Assembly (NCBI GenBank): GCA_036897095.1
Contig: JAYMSP010001236.1
Location: 1-34,431 of the forward strand
Length of the DNA: 34,431 bases
From: Plantago elongata
Lineage: Eukaryota; Streptophyta; Magnoliopsida; Lamiales; Plantaginaceae
Direction: 5' to 3'
The stretch's first letter is position 1; every line of letters starts with the position of its first letter. The notes beneath the pieces are model-generated. The model did not search any database. It saw nothing but the letters and a program-made list of their open reading frames with translations, and had not been told where the DNA came from. Below are positions 1 through 12,300 of this stretch, in pieces. The position numbers and the translations under genes are program-made.

Positions 1-38
1 TTTCCCCCCCCCCCCTGGCCCCCCCCCCCCCCCCCCCC
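1..38. repeat. Poly-C low-complexity tract at the window edge
   Basis: Two C runs, 4-15 and 19-38, are separated only by TGG. Nothing coding is present. Long C homopolymers are rare in plant DNA, so length error or a nearby assembly boundary is possible. A second run of 21 C lies at 27691-27711. Confidence 0.9.
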
Positions 39-1385
39 ATGTACCGAGACGAATGCATCAAGGGCTCCATTCAAATGTCGCCATCTAACATGAAGTGAAT
101 CATTAGTTCGAGCATTCAGGTCAACCATTTAATCCACCCGTGTTGCATTCAACCCAAATCATACCACATTCAACATGTTGGTATAAGATTAGCCCGCAAC
201 TAAACTCAACAAACCTAAAATGTCAATGGAAGATCTTCGGTACTCTAGTGTTTTTGTCTGGACTGCGTATTAGTACAAGCAGTCGAACTACACAGATGAT
301 TCGATTGCGCCAAGTAGGTAGACCCCCTTTGCAACTGTTATATTAGACCGGCCTGGTGTCATGGTTTAGATTCCATACCCTCCTCAACAACCGGTGCACG
401 TGTCTCGATAAAAATTAGATTATAACTCATAGTTCAACGATAATATAAATTATGTAACTCTTAATTTGTTCTTATAATGGAAGTAGCGCTCTCTTATGTT
501 ATAACATATGATATAGGAAAACTCCATGTCCTCTTTTATAAGTACCTTAGTTAAGAAAGGATAATTACTCCTACCCACTTAAATAAAATACTCAACCCCT
601 TATCAATCTTGATTCATTTCAGTCTGAACAATAATTAAATCCAGTCGATTCTAATACGTATGGAAGAAAACAAGAAAATTGAAATTCAGGGATTTTTTTC
701 TATTTCTAGAATACTCCGTGCAATACATTATGTATAATACTTTCTCTTAGTGCAGAAATAGAATTTTATATGCTAGACTATATAAATTAATACAGCAAAG
801 AATTTGAGCGTACATTTATAGCATTATAATTTTATAGACTGTAACAATAAGTAGAAAGTTTACACGTGAGTATCGTATGTCAATTTGATAGGACTTAAAA
901 AAGAATTGAGTAGGAAAAAATAATTAAATTTTTGGCTTGTTGTATGATGACCATCTTTTATGAGATAGTATAATAATGTAATTATCATTTTAGATTTTAA
1001 AATCCAACAACTTTCCCTTTATTTAATCTTTCTATATTGTTGGGAAATAAATATTGTGAATAATTAGTAGGTGCCAAACTGCCAAGTGCCAATCATGAAT
1101 CGATTACAACACACGAAAGTCTTCAAAAACATTTGAACGAATTTTGAAATCCCTCCAATTTGTCACTTTCACACCATTTCCGCCATCTCTCACCTTCCAA
1201 TCGAAGTCCCACCAAATACATTACTATATCAAACAACAATACGAAATACACGCGCCGAAACAACTGGTCACATACATTATACACACATTTAAATCATTGG
1301 CCCAGCAAGCACTATACGTATCTGTCTGTCAGTAACAGAGACTCACTTCCATTATTCCTCCTCAGTGGCTTCTTTTTTCTCCCAA
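39..1385. other. Upstream spacer, no gene recognised
   Basis: From about 400 onward this is AT-rich, with no splice-consistent coding exon on either strand. The first 400 bases are less AT-rich and may be an old repeat, but I see no recognisable protein motif, terminal inverted repeat or LTR end. Positions 1100-1400, rich in C and A, probably contain the AIR9 proximal promoter. I see no unequivocal TATA box there. Confidence 0.6.
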
Positions 1386-1503
1386 TTGTTTATACTATTT
1401 ATCTCTCTCTCTCTCATCACTGTTTCGATAAAGGAAAAGATAAAAATCAGTACATTACTTTTGGTTTTGGATAAAGCTACATTACTCAGGTGAAGGTGTA
1501 ATC

Positions 1504-1518
1504 ATGACGATTCTCTAG
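1504..1518 (+). other. Upstream ORF 1 in AIR9 leader (4 codons)
   Basis: ATG ACG ATT CTC TAG in the presumed leader exon. It is a minimal uORF that a scanning ribosome would meet before the main AIR9 start at 2514. Translation is not demonstrated. Confidence 0.4.
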
Positions 1519-1545
1519 GAGAAGAACCCTAGTTCGACTAGGAAA

Positions 1546-1614
1546 ATGTTCCGAGGTTTGTTCACCTACTCGTCGCTTTTACTTGCTGAGCTCGCTCTAC
1601 TTCATCAGATCTAG
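1546..1614 (+). other. Upstream ORF 2 in AIR9 leader (22 codons)
   Basis: It begins AAAATGTTCC, with a favourable A at -3. It encodes a 22-residue leucine-rich peptide starting MFRGLFTYSS and stops at TAG 1612-1614, six bases before the exon ends. It lies wholly inside the leader exon, so splicing does not alter it. It could lower translation of the main frame, but conservation in relatives is unknown. Confidence 0.4.
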
Positions 1615-1620
1615 CTGCAG

Positions 1621-2458
1621 GTACTATAGCTTATACTGCTAATAATGCTCGTAGATACTGGTGTTTTTTAGCAGCTTGTTGTAAAAATGTGCGATTATGT
1701 TTTAGTTCGTGATGTGGATTGAATTGGAAGTGAATGCTGATTTTAGTGCTGCTAAGACTTGCATTTGTGCGGATTTGTTTAATTGTTTCAATGAGTTTAG
1801 TGTATGTTGTGAGTAAGAGCTGGAGATCAGGTAGTGTTACTGTATCAGTAATTCAGTATGTTGACTGACGACTGTAGGAGGTCGTGTCGTGTGCACAATT
1901 TTTTAAAGTAGAATTTCTCTAGGTTTACTTCAGGTTCATGTAGCTGATATTCGACTTAGGAGATACTGTTATTGCTAGAGACTTTTATTTTATTTGTATG
2001 GAAATGTGTGGTTCTGTTTCTACTTCCTGAATTGAACTGAAATTTACAGATGGTCAGAGTGCTGTAAGACTTGATTCTTCAATGGAACTTTAGTGTTGGT
2101 TTCGTGTGTAAGAGCTGAATTACACTTTTAGTTACTTGCTATATGTTATTGAAACGTGTGTTTCTGTTTCTACTTTGCAAATTGAGCTGGAGTATTATGA
2201 TGTTTCTATTGCGTTCATACTTGCATTTTGTTAACAAGTATTACTTACTGTCTGGCAAGAGTTGAGAATCAGGTGTTGTTTGTTTCTCTGTGAATTGGAT
2301 TGGACTTAGATGAATTTTGACGCTAATTTCAGTGCTGTTAGACTTGGAATTTTTTGTCCATAGGTTTTGTTATATATTTTGTGGCATTGTTGTACTGATA
2401 TAAGTAGGAGGCTTCATGAGCATTTGTTGTAATTAGATTCTCTTTATGTTTACATCAG
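1621..2458 (+). other. AIR9 leader intron made of degenerate internal repeats
   Basis: The donor is GTACTA at 1621 and the acceptor TTTACATCAG ends at 2458. Exon 2 then runs through the ATG at 2514. The intron is T-rich, typical of plant introns. Recurrent blocks include GTGCTGCTAAGACTTG-like copies near 1746, 2058 and 2331; AAGAGCTGGAGATCAGG-like copies near 1815 and 2257; a TTCTGTTTCTACTT copy pair near 2011 and 2161; and a long block near 1872-1963 that recurs at about 2402-2492, across the real acceptor. Leader introns often raise expression, which is general knowledge and not shown here. Confidence 0.65.
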
Positions 2459-2513
2459 GTTTTATGTAGCTGGAATTCGGGTTACTTCTGGAGCTCAGTT
2501 AATTCCGTGAAAA

Positions 2514-3347
2514 ATGGAAGTTCAAACGGTGCAATCAACTGATGTAGCTGTAGAACAGGGGCATGGCATGGAAATAAAGAAGAAAGAAGTCAATGATTCG
2601 AAGGTGTCCAACCCCGATGGAATAAAAACACCTAGGTGCACTCCTACAGTTGGGACTTCGAAAACAAAAACTGATAGAATGAGTGATACTAACTCCAATT
2701 CGAGTGAGACAAAATCAAGATTCACTAAACCGACTCTGAGCAGTTCTTTGCGGACTTCAGGACCTGTGTCTGTGACTAGAAGAAGCAGTACTGATGGTTT
2801 ACCTGAGAAGCAGCCAATGTCGATTAGTAAACGACATATCACTGATGTTGGTTCTGTATCAAGTAAAAGAACCAGCTCCTTGGCTTCAGATCCGCTACGA
2901 AAATCTCTTCCAGAACTTCGGAGAAGTCCAGCGCCAACCATTGTAGCTAAACCTACCACCAGGACCAGTGTTTCTGATATTAGAAAGTCGGTTCCTATTT
3001 CTCCTGTTCCTAGAACTCCAAGGACACTTTCAGATTCAAGCAAGCAAGATTCCAAGAGAAGTTCACTGCGATCCTCACAGTCTTCGGTTTCTTCTATTAA
3101 GAAGATTGCATCTCCGTCTCTAGACAGTCCAGCCAGTAGCAGTTCTGTTAGGAAGTCAATGACAAAAGCTTCTTCTGATTCTACCCGATCATCTTTAACA
3201 TCCAGTGGTTCCAAATCTGGTGCTCTGTCAGCATCTACGAATAGAAGTTCAAGTTTATCAGGACGTAAGAAAATCGGAACTCCTGATAGTCGGGACTCAC
3301 GTCTTATGATGCTTCCCAAAGTGGAGGTCAAAGCCAGTGATGATGTT
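2514..3347 (+). other. AIR9: AIR9 exon coding the basic Ser-rich microtubule-binding region
   Basis: One 834-nt exon encodes residues 1-278 and ends phase 0 before GTAAGA at 3348. The first 45 residues are acidic/mixed. The remainder is dominated by Ser, Thr, Arg and Lys with almost no predicted order. Several proline-directed phosphorylation-type sites are visible (RRSPAP, SPVPRTPRT, IASPSLDSP, KKIGTPDSR). In Arabidopsis AIR9 the corresponding basic serine-rich segment is sufficient for microtubule binding. The SP/TP sites suggest cell-cycle kinase control, but that is inference. The composition leaves a 269-codon open antisense frame, which is a shadow. Confidence 0.88.
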
Positions 3348-6300
3348 GTAAGAACTCTTTATATACACTCTTCACAAACACAATGGTGTCAGAAGTATCA
3401 ATTTTCTTATGACTAATAGAACTGTTTACACTCTCGTAATTCTATATTGACCCAAGGATAATATGGTTCTATCATGTGATCTGAAACATTGCTAGTTCTT
3501 TCAACTGATTACAGATCACCACCCTGAATTTTTCCGGTTGAATTCACTAAGCCATATATAATATGAGTTTTCAATTGCATGCCAGTCCTATTGGTGCTGC
3601 AGTGCTACTGCAATAGGCATATATTTCTCTGTTTTAAAATTTTGTCATAAGATGTTGTTAGTGTACCAATCTTTGGTAGCCTTTGTATATTCAGTTGTTC
3701 AGGCAGATTTTTGTTCTTAATGAAGAGGTTGGATCTCCGGGGTCACAGGATTCGCAGCCTCAACAATGGACTGAACTTGTCACCTAATCTCGAGGTATGT
3801 GCATGCTATTTAAGTCTGATTCATAAAATCCAAAATTCCTGCATCTCTCCCAATTGTTGAAGTAAATATATGACTATTTTTTCTTGCATTTTTTGTGGAG
3901 CCCTTCCAATAAATCTCAGCATATGTAAGCTATGTACGCCTGATTTCTCAGGTTCTTCAGTTTTACTCCATAAGATTCTGGTTCACTAATGCAGCCTCGA
4001 TACTACCGTACAATCAATATATTTCTCTTTACCTATTGTATTGCATTGTATGTGTTGATTGCTTGTTTACGCTTGTTAAAATTACCAATAGGTTATTAAT
4101 GGATCTATGTTTGGGTTTTGGGTTCCCTCAATTCTATCTGATCTCTTGCATAAATTCATACTTGTCATCATATGTGCACGTGAATGTTGAAATACTACCC
4201 GTTGTGTTTGTGTATTCTTTTGCTACGTGGAACATCATCATTGAAATCATTATTTTTGCTAGATTAAAAAAATCCATCTGTTGTTTATGTAGACTTCATG
4301 CTGCTACTAACTTTGTTTCTCCCCTGTCTGGAAATTTACTTCTTTTGCAGTTTGTTTATCTCAGAGACAATCTGTTATCTGCGTTGGATGGTATTGAAGT
4401 CCTCAGCCGGGTGAAGGTATACTCCCTTTGCCATAGTGTCATGTATCTTAGTTCATGTTGCAAATTTAAGTAACAGATTTCAAGTTTCTGCATTCTAACC
4501 TCTCACTATTTATCATGTACCCTCTCTAGTTTACCTTATCCCGTAAATGGTTGTTGTTTTTCTTACGTACAGGTTCTGGATTTGAGTTTTAATGATTTCA
4601 AAGGACCTGGTTTTGAGCCACTTGATAATTGCAAAGCTTTGCAAGTGGGTATTCATTTGTTCTTATAGTACTACTTTTGCCTGGACTTGTTTAGGATGGT
4701 TAGACTCAATACAGCTTTACCTGCCGCGTGAAAACCTCACAGATTTCCTCTCTATGCAGCAACTCTATCTTGCTGGCAATCAGATCACATCTCTAAAGAG
4801 TCTTCCTGAACTTCCTAACCTAGAGGTCAAATCTCCATGCATAGATTTTCCTTGTTTATGTACATCATTATTTTTATCGTACTGGATCCTAACCATGATT
4901 ATTCTTCTTTGCAGTTTCTTTCTGTTGCACAGAATAAGCTTAAGTCTCTTTCAATGGCTAGCCAGCCTCGTTTACAGGTTCATTTTTTTTGCTCTGCAAA
5001 TCATTAAGCATTGCAGTTTAGTAAGTAGAAATCAACTTTATGTTATCACAGGTCCTAGCTGCCAGCAAAAATAAAATTTCAACTCTGAAAGGCTTCCCAT
5101 ACTTGCCAGCACTAGAGGTAAGTCACCAAATTAGGACAATTTTATGTTATATTACAAGTACCCATCCTTACTAAATGATTTTTGAAAACTGAAGTTAAAT
5201 TTTCTGCCCAAATAATATATATATTCCATAAGAGAAAATGTTGCACACCAAGCAAGGCTCTGAACTAGAGGAGTACAAGAGACTAACTACAAAGAGAGAC
5301 TCGCATGCATCAAGATATCCACACTTATCTAACATTATTAATGAAATAACAAATTCAGAAACATTCAGCTGTTTGCAGAAGATAACCAGATCAAGGGCGA
5401 GTTTTTAGCGACACAAAGAGGAATTAGTTGGACAAAAGCAAATCATAACTTACAAAAAGTAAAGATTTATTGTCAAACATCCTAGGGAATCCTATTTATA
5501 CTAGTAGCTCAGTCAGTTATATTTCTTAATCCCCACTGCCTTTGTTGAGAAATATGCACTATGCACACACATCATGTGAAATTGACAGTGTCCATTGTTT
5601 GTCCAACCTCATCTGACAGCTTCAAACTTAAGTCTTAATTTACCTGAAGATTATACCATGACCAACTTACATAATGGAGATCAAGTCGATGAATTTTGCA
5701 ACTTCAGTTGGATATGTTAATAAGCACTTATGCTTGATATGCTATCCTGGTCCCCAGTTGTTATGGACATGCACACTTATTTATTCCTGATATGCAGCAT
5801 TTACGCCTAGAGGAGAATCCTATCCTCAAGATGTCTCATTTAGAAGCTGCTACAGTGTTGCTTGTTGGTCCAACTTTGAAGAAGTTCAATTACAGGGGTA
5901 AGTCTGTTAGGTGCCTTTTGATACTTGCCTGGGGCTGATTAACGTAACATTATTTTCACCCTACAAATAAGCTCTTTCCAAAGTTTGTTAAAAAGAAAGG
6001 ATATCCCTGTTTCCTTACTTTCACCTGCTAGCATCTTTAGAGAAGCTAATGCACCATGGTGTTAAAATGTCCACATTTTCATATCCTTTCTTTTTGGTTG
6101 CTTTACAGAAATATCTTTTTTATTTGATTCGTTCCTGCAGACCTTTCTCGTGAAGAAATAGCAATTGCCAAGCGCTATCCTCTCCAGGCAGCCTTGTGTC
6201 TTCGAGCAGGCTGGGACTTGTGCCGACCAGAGCAAGCTATGGGTTAGTGTTCAACGTGTTCTTTTTTATGTGCAGGTTGTATAAATATGAACAATTGGGA

Positions 6301-9300
6301 TGCTTCTCAAACTTTTTGCAAAGAAAGTATTAAACTATAATTTGAGTCACACTAATTGTCATCTAAAAATTTTAATTGGTTAACTTATTAATAGATAAAT
6401 AGAGAATGTTGGATGCAAGATTGCACAGAAAGTTAGTTGGCTAGTCGCCAGGTTTCCCTTTTTCTGAGTGAGAAAGAGGAAGTATGGGATATAATATATA
6501 CACAAGTAGAAAGTGTCACTTCACAACCATCAAAGAGCACTCAAGTTTGCATGCTCTATAAAGTACTGAGCTGAACCAACAAAATATTTTCATTTCACTA
6601 TTCAAGCTTATTGGTTGAATCCACCGCAAACAAGGTGATTGAAGTTTATGAAACGATGATTTGCATGGTTACGTGGTCAAGTTACTTGCCTTGTTCTATT
6701 GTCTCTCCTGAACACCATTTATGTAAGGGTGGCATTGTTGTTCTTTGGACAATTTGCCGTTTAAAAACAATTATGCCTTCGTTCTTTACAGGTCATTATG
6801 TTCCAGTTATCATACATTGCTGATAGGAAGTAAAGCCAAAATAATTCATTGAATGTCGTAATGCAACCTAATGTTTCTAAGACTTGGACTTCAGGGCATG
6901 TTCCACACAATATGCAGTTATTCTACTTTGCTGAACATCCATTGACCTGAAACTTAAAATATGACATTTTTCATCAGAAAAGCAACATACCTTTTAGGGC
7001 ATAGCTCTGTGTCTAAAAACAAACCTATTTTGACAGATTCGACATTCAAGTTCCTGCTGGAACAATGGAAAGAACATCTTCCTACTGGATATGTGCTTAC
7101 AAAAGCTTCTGTTGCTCCTCCATTTGAGGAGGATGCTTGCAGCTGCCAATTTGAATTTGTAAGAGACAACAATGAAGGCAACGATTCAGAATTAGAATTG
7201 AAATGGCAGTGGTATGTAGGAGGGAGAAGTCTTTCAGACTTTACTGCAATTCCTGGCGCAAGTGGAGAGGTGAGGCAGCTTTTGACAATTTCTATAAAGT
7301 TCATGTTTGTTTTTCTTATCGATCACTCAGTTGTCAAACAATTTCTGGTTACGTCGGGTCCTAAGTCATTCTGGAATCAAACAATACTTTATCGTCATGT
7401 TAGGTCTACTTCCCAAAGCATGAAGATGTTGGCAGAATCCTGAAGGTAGAGTGTACGCCAGTGCTAGGAGAGACTGAATATCCTACTATATTTGCAATAT
7501 CGTCTTCAGTTTCTCGAGGTACAGTTTCTTAGTTGATTAAAGAGACGACTTCAACATGCTTGATGCATCTGCATTTGTATGGGGCCAATGTTTCATAGTG
7601 ATCATGACGATGCATGCATCATCATCTTGTTTTATCCTGCACTGAGTTCATATGAGCCAATAGTCATGAAAAATCAGTTACTGGTGAAATTACATAAACA
7701 TAACCCAGTTCTGAAATTTTAACGTAATTGGCCTTTATATTCCTCGAACATCCCTGACTATCCGCGTAGTTTGCCTGACTACATTAAACAAATCAACTGA
7801 TTATATCATTTTGTTTTCAAGTGACCTGTAAAATGCTTTCCCAATGCTCAACTTTTGATGCTGTTAACAATGTCACCTTAAATGCCGTTTGCTTCTTCTA
7901 TCAGCATCATATCTTGTTAATTTTGCTACCGGACATGTTGGTAGCTACATATTGTATTTCATTCTCTTACACAAAAGATTGTTTATTCTCTCCTTACCTT
8001 GATTTTTTTTAAAATTTATATATTTTGAAGGGACTCGAATTCCTAAGGTAATAAAGATAGATGTATGTGGGGAGCTGGTGGAGGGTAACATTATTAAAGG
8101 TTATGCTGAGGTTGCATGGTGTGGGGGAACTCCAGGAAAAGGTGTTGCTAGGTGAGATTATACAATGCATTCTTATGGGAGTTCTCATGTCTAGTTTCTT
8201 TCTATTAAGATGTCGGAAAACTTACTGCCTCCTACATGGAACTTTCCTATATATCATTCTGCAGTTGGCTTAGGAGGCGATGGAATAGCAGTCCTGTGGT
8301 AATTCCTGGTGCCGAAGAAGAGGAATATCAGTTGACCTTGGATGATGTAGATTCTTGTTTGGTTTATATGTATACTCCGGTAACTGAAGAAAATGCCAAA
8401 GGGGAACCTCAGTATGCTATCACTGATTTTATAAAAGCAGGTTCGTGGATGATACGGGTCACACTATCCTTTTTCTCCCGCACTATTGCTAATAAGTTAC
8501 ACAGTAGTGACTAATCTACAATTAAATTACATGGTCATTAAACTGTGACATGTATCTGCACATTGAAAAGTTGTTTACATGTATAGGTATGCAATGAGTC
8601 ATTTCGTATTGCCCTAGAAGTCCAACTGGAAAATGACACTCTTTAAGCTATATAAGCAGCTCGTCTGTCTTAAATGTATATTTATATTCTATCCATGCTT
8701 TAGGGCTGTCCATGATCTGTATGGGCCAAGCACTGTCAATCATATGCTAATCTGACTGAGATTGTCTCTAACATATATCTATGCACCTCAGATCTTGATA
8801 TTTGATATGTAGAACTTTTATGTACTTTTAAGATGACCTTGTTGATTGTGTATTTTTTTCTCATATAAATAGATATAAGATTTATATGGGTTCCTTTCTC
8901 ATAGAAAAGGATGCAATGCACTGGAAACTTTTAGATCATTCTGGAACTCCTAAGGGCTCCAGTGTGACTGGAATGTGACCCTTAATAAGTAATTTGGTTA
9001 GGTGCAGGATAATATGGTTTTCATATGAGCATGGTGAATAGTAAAATTGGGTATCAAACATCGTGAGACTTTGGTGCCTCACATAAACCTTTCTCATATA
9101 GCACTGCTTATCTGGATGTGCTTTTGGATTTCCCACACTTATGGCCATTATATTTTTCAAAACATTGTTTATTTTTAATGGCAGCTCCTCCCTCTGTGAG
9201 TAATATACAAATTATTGGAGAATTGATTGAAGGAAATACCATGAATGGAGTAGGACAGTATTTTGGCGGGAGAGAAGGTCCCAGCAAGTTTGAGTGGTTG

Positions 9301-12300
9301 CGTGAAGATAAACATACAGGGTTGGTGTTTGTCTTTTTTCTGTTCTCTGATTTGATATTTAATCTGCTCTAAATTATTGATACTTAAGTAAATACAGTAC
9401 GCATGATATTACTTGATGTGTTCATTATAATTACTTATTGTATCTATTGATCCTGATTATCTTTTAATTATGTTGCTTTTCTGCATTAAGCTGTCCCATA
9501 TAAGTCTATACAATTATAGGAGTATCTTGTTAACCATGCAAACTGAGTAGTTTATTTCTTCATATTCCTCTCCTGCAGAGAATTTGAGTTGGTGCTTAGT
9601 GGAACAAACGAATATATTTTAACCAAAGAAGATGTTCATCTGCGAATTGCTTTTGTTTATTTACCTGTTAACTTTGAAGGTAATTCTTAAATTTGTTTTC
9701 CCTTCTTAAATTTTCAAACTCTACTTGCTACCATCCTAAAGGCATTGTTTCTTTTGGTAATTTCAGGGGTGGAAGGGAAATCTCTGACTGTTTTGTCCCA
9801 GACAGTTAAACCGGGTATGTTGCTATTTCTTTTAGAATCTAGGTTCCCAGTTCCATGATTTATATCTAGCATCTGTTTGTAACAATTCGATTTTGCTGAA
9901 TAATATTGTTAATTCACTACTGTATTTCACGATGTGTCCCTCAAGTGGTTATCCTTGAATATAATCTACTTATTGGTCCGTGATTTACTATGGTCACAGC
10001 TCCTCCAAAGGTAACAAATCTGAAACTAATTGGAGAATTGAAGGAGGGATGTAAGATTACTGTGACTGGCATTGTCACTGGTGGAACTGAAGCTTCCAGT
10101 AGAGTTCAATGGTTCAAGACCAGCAGTTCTACTTTCGATGGTGAAAATGGTATTGAAGCATTGAGCACATCCAAGATTGCAAAGGTAGGACAACTTTATA
10201 TGCTTCTACTCTCTGTAGTAGAGATAAATGACCTGGTTTTTACTTTTTGTAGGCATTCCGTATACCTTTAGGAGCTGTTGGCAGCTACGTTGTTGCAAAA
10301 TTTACACCAATGACTCCAGATGGTGAAGCTGGTGAACCAGTGTATGTAATTTCTGCAATAGCTGTCGAGAGTGAGTGCCTTGAACAATTATTTGTCATTT
10401 CATTTTGAATTATGTGGTAGAATTGAGATAACCTGGTAGGTGGTGATACTTTATCCTTTAGAGTAGCTCTACTTGCTTTTCATATAAGCTCTTATCTGTC
10501 TATCTGTCAATATTATGATCAACTGTATGTTTCATCAGAACCAGTTGCTAGAATAATTTTATGTGAACTGCATTTCAAAGATGGATTGATAATCCTTTGT
10601 ACTTCTACATTGAAAATCTAGCTATAAATTAGAAAAACAAAAGGTGTGTCTAATATTGGAAACATTCCCCAAAAAAATTCAATTAGTTTTCATCTTCTAT
10701 TAACTCACTGTGATTTTGTACCTATACATGTATAAAACCTGTCTATTTTGTTACATTTTTCTGGTGCAACTATGTTAATTCATGGCCACTGACATGTATA
10801 AATACTACTGCAGCTCTTCCACCCAGTTTAAACTTTTTGTCAATTACCGGTGACTACTCGGAAGGTGGAATGTTGACAGCATCATATGGTTATATAGGTG
10901 GGCACGAGGGAAAGAGTATCTATAATTGGTATCTTCATGAGGTTAGTGGTACTTCTAGTCCTAACCCTCCATGCCCTTCTATAAATACTGGTATGGACTT
11001 TGGAGACTATCGAAAAACATCAGTCTAATCACTAACTTAACTTAATGCAGGTTGAAAATGACATCGGTGCTCCAATACCTGAGCTTTCTGGTTTTCTTCA
11101 ATATCAGATTCCAAAAGATGCAATTGGAAAATTCATATCATTTTCTTGTACACCTGTACGTGATGATGGTATCATGGGCGAACCAAGAACTTGTGTAGGG
11201 CGAGAATGTGTTCATCCAGGTAACTTCAGCATGCTAGATCTCGAATTCTATGTTAGATATTTGATCACTTTGCAAGATAATGGAATCTTGCTCATCATCA
11301 TATTATTTTGATGAAATCCTTATCATGTGTGAAAAGGGCGGGCGGTCAGGATCAAAATTGCTGATATTGTTTTTAAGCTTGGATATATTGATATCTGTTT
11401 GAATGGATGGAAGATAATAATTCAGTTTGCATATGCATATGCATATGGTGACAATGTTGGGACTCTGCTTCTCGTGTTTGTTTGTTGTATGGTTGATGCA
11501 CCTATACTTGTACGAGTTAAGACTAAGTATTTGTACCTTGCTTTTGAAATGGCTCACGGCTCGTTCTTTGACTTTCTTCTCCTGTTCTTAAAATATTAAT
11601 GTATTACGTAAGAGTAAGACTGTCAGCTTCATCACTCATTGACGTGATTGTGCTGTCCTTTAGTCAATAGCCAGTCCTCTCTCCCACAATTTTAATTTCT
11701 AAAACATTGAGTTTGGAAGTCTTCGATGTTACTTTTAGTTGCTAAGTTCCAATATATCATTGTCACATGGAATTTGGCTTCTTAAAACCTGGCCTGTGCA
11801 TCTAAGTTTCTAGTGCCATGAGTTTGCATAACTTAATCTCCATTGAGCTTTTTGACTGGCTCATCTCCTTGGAAATTGCATGTTTACTTATTAATTTTGA
11901 ATTATTACAAACACATAGTTCTATCCTAGACCAGAAATCCTTGTTTTTACGTATTTAATTATCTTTTGTTCTGTCAGCTTGTACTTGTTAGTGTGTTTTG
12001 CTGTGTTACATCTACTTTTTTAGAGGTTTGAGTACTTGTTTGACCCTTGTACACTATACTATCTCTAGCTATAGGATATGATCTTGTTATTTATTCATGC
12101 CAACATTTTGTTTTTAGATATAGATTTTAATCTTACACTGTCTCTCTTCATCAGGAAGCCCACGGTTGCTCTCCTTGCAAATAATTGGAACTTACATTGA
12201 AGGGACTACTCTAAATGTTGAGAAGAAATACTGGGGAGGTGAAGAGGGCGAGTCAATTTACCGTTGGTTTCGGGTATAGGATTTGATTTTTTTAGAGTGT

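Larger units (their letters stand above)
1386..1620 (+). promoter_or_regulatory. AIR9 promoter/leader region: TATA-like motif, CT tract and non-coding exon 1
   Basis: A TATA-like string at about 1389-1399 is followed by an uninterrupted CT dinucleotide tract near 1402-1413, a common feature close to plant transcription starts. The leader exon probably begins shortly after it and ends at 1620, where CTGCAG is followed by the donor GTACTA. The transcription start is inferred, not seen. The leader carries two upstream ATGs, annotated separately. Confidence 0.5.

Noticed and set aside
140..346. 68-codon plus ORF near the window start
   Set aside because: It starts at TTG, has no motif and shows no splice context. 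It may be part of an old repeat but cannot be supported as a gene.
2522..3331. 269-codon antisense ORF across the AIR9 N-terminal exon
   Set aside because: It mirrors a Ser/Arg-rich coding exon whose reverse complement seldom forms stops. The sense strand has full homology and the antisense protein has no recognisable domain.
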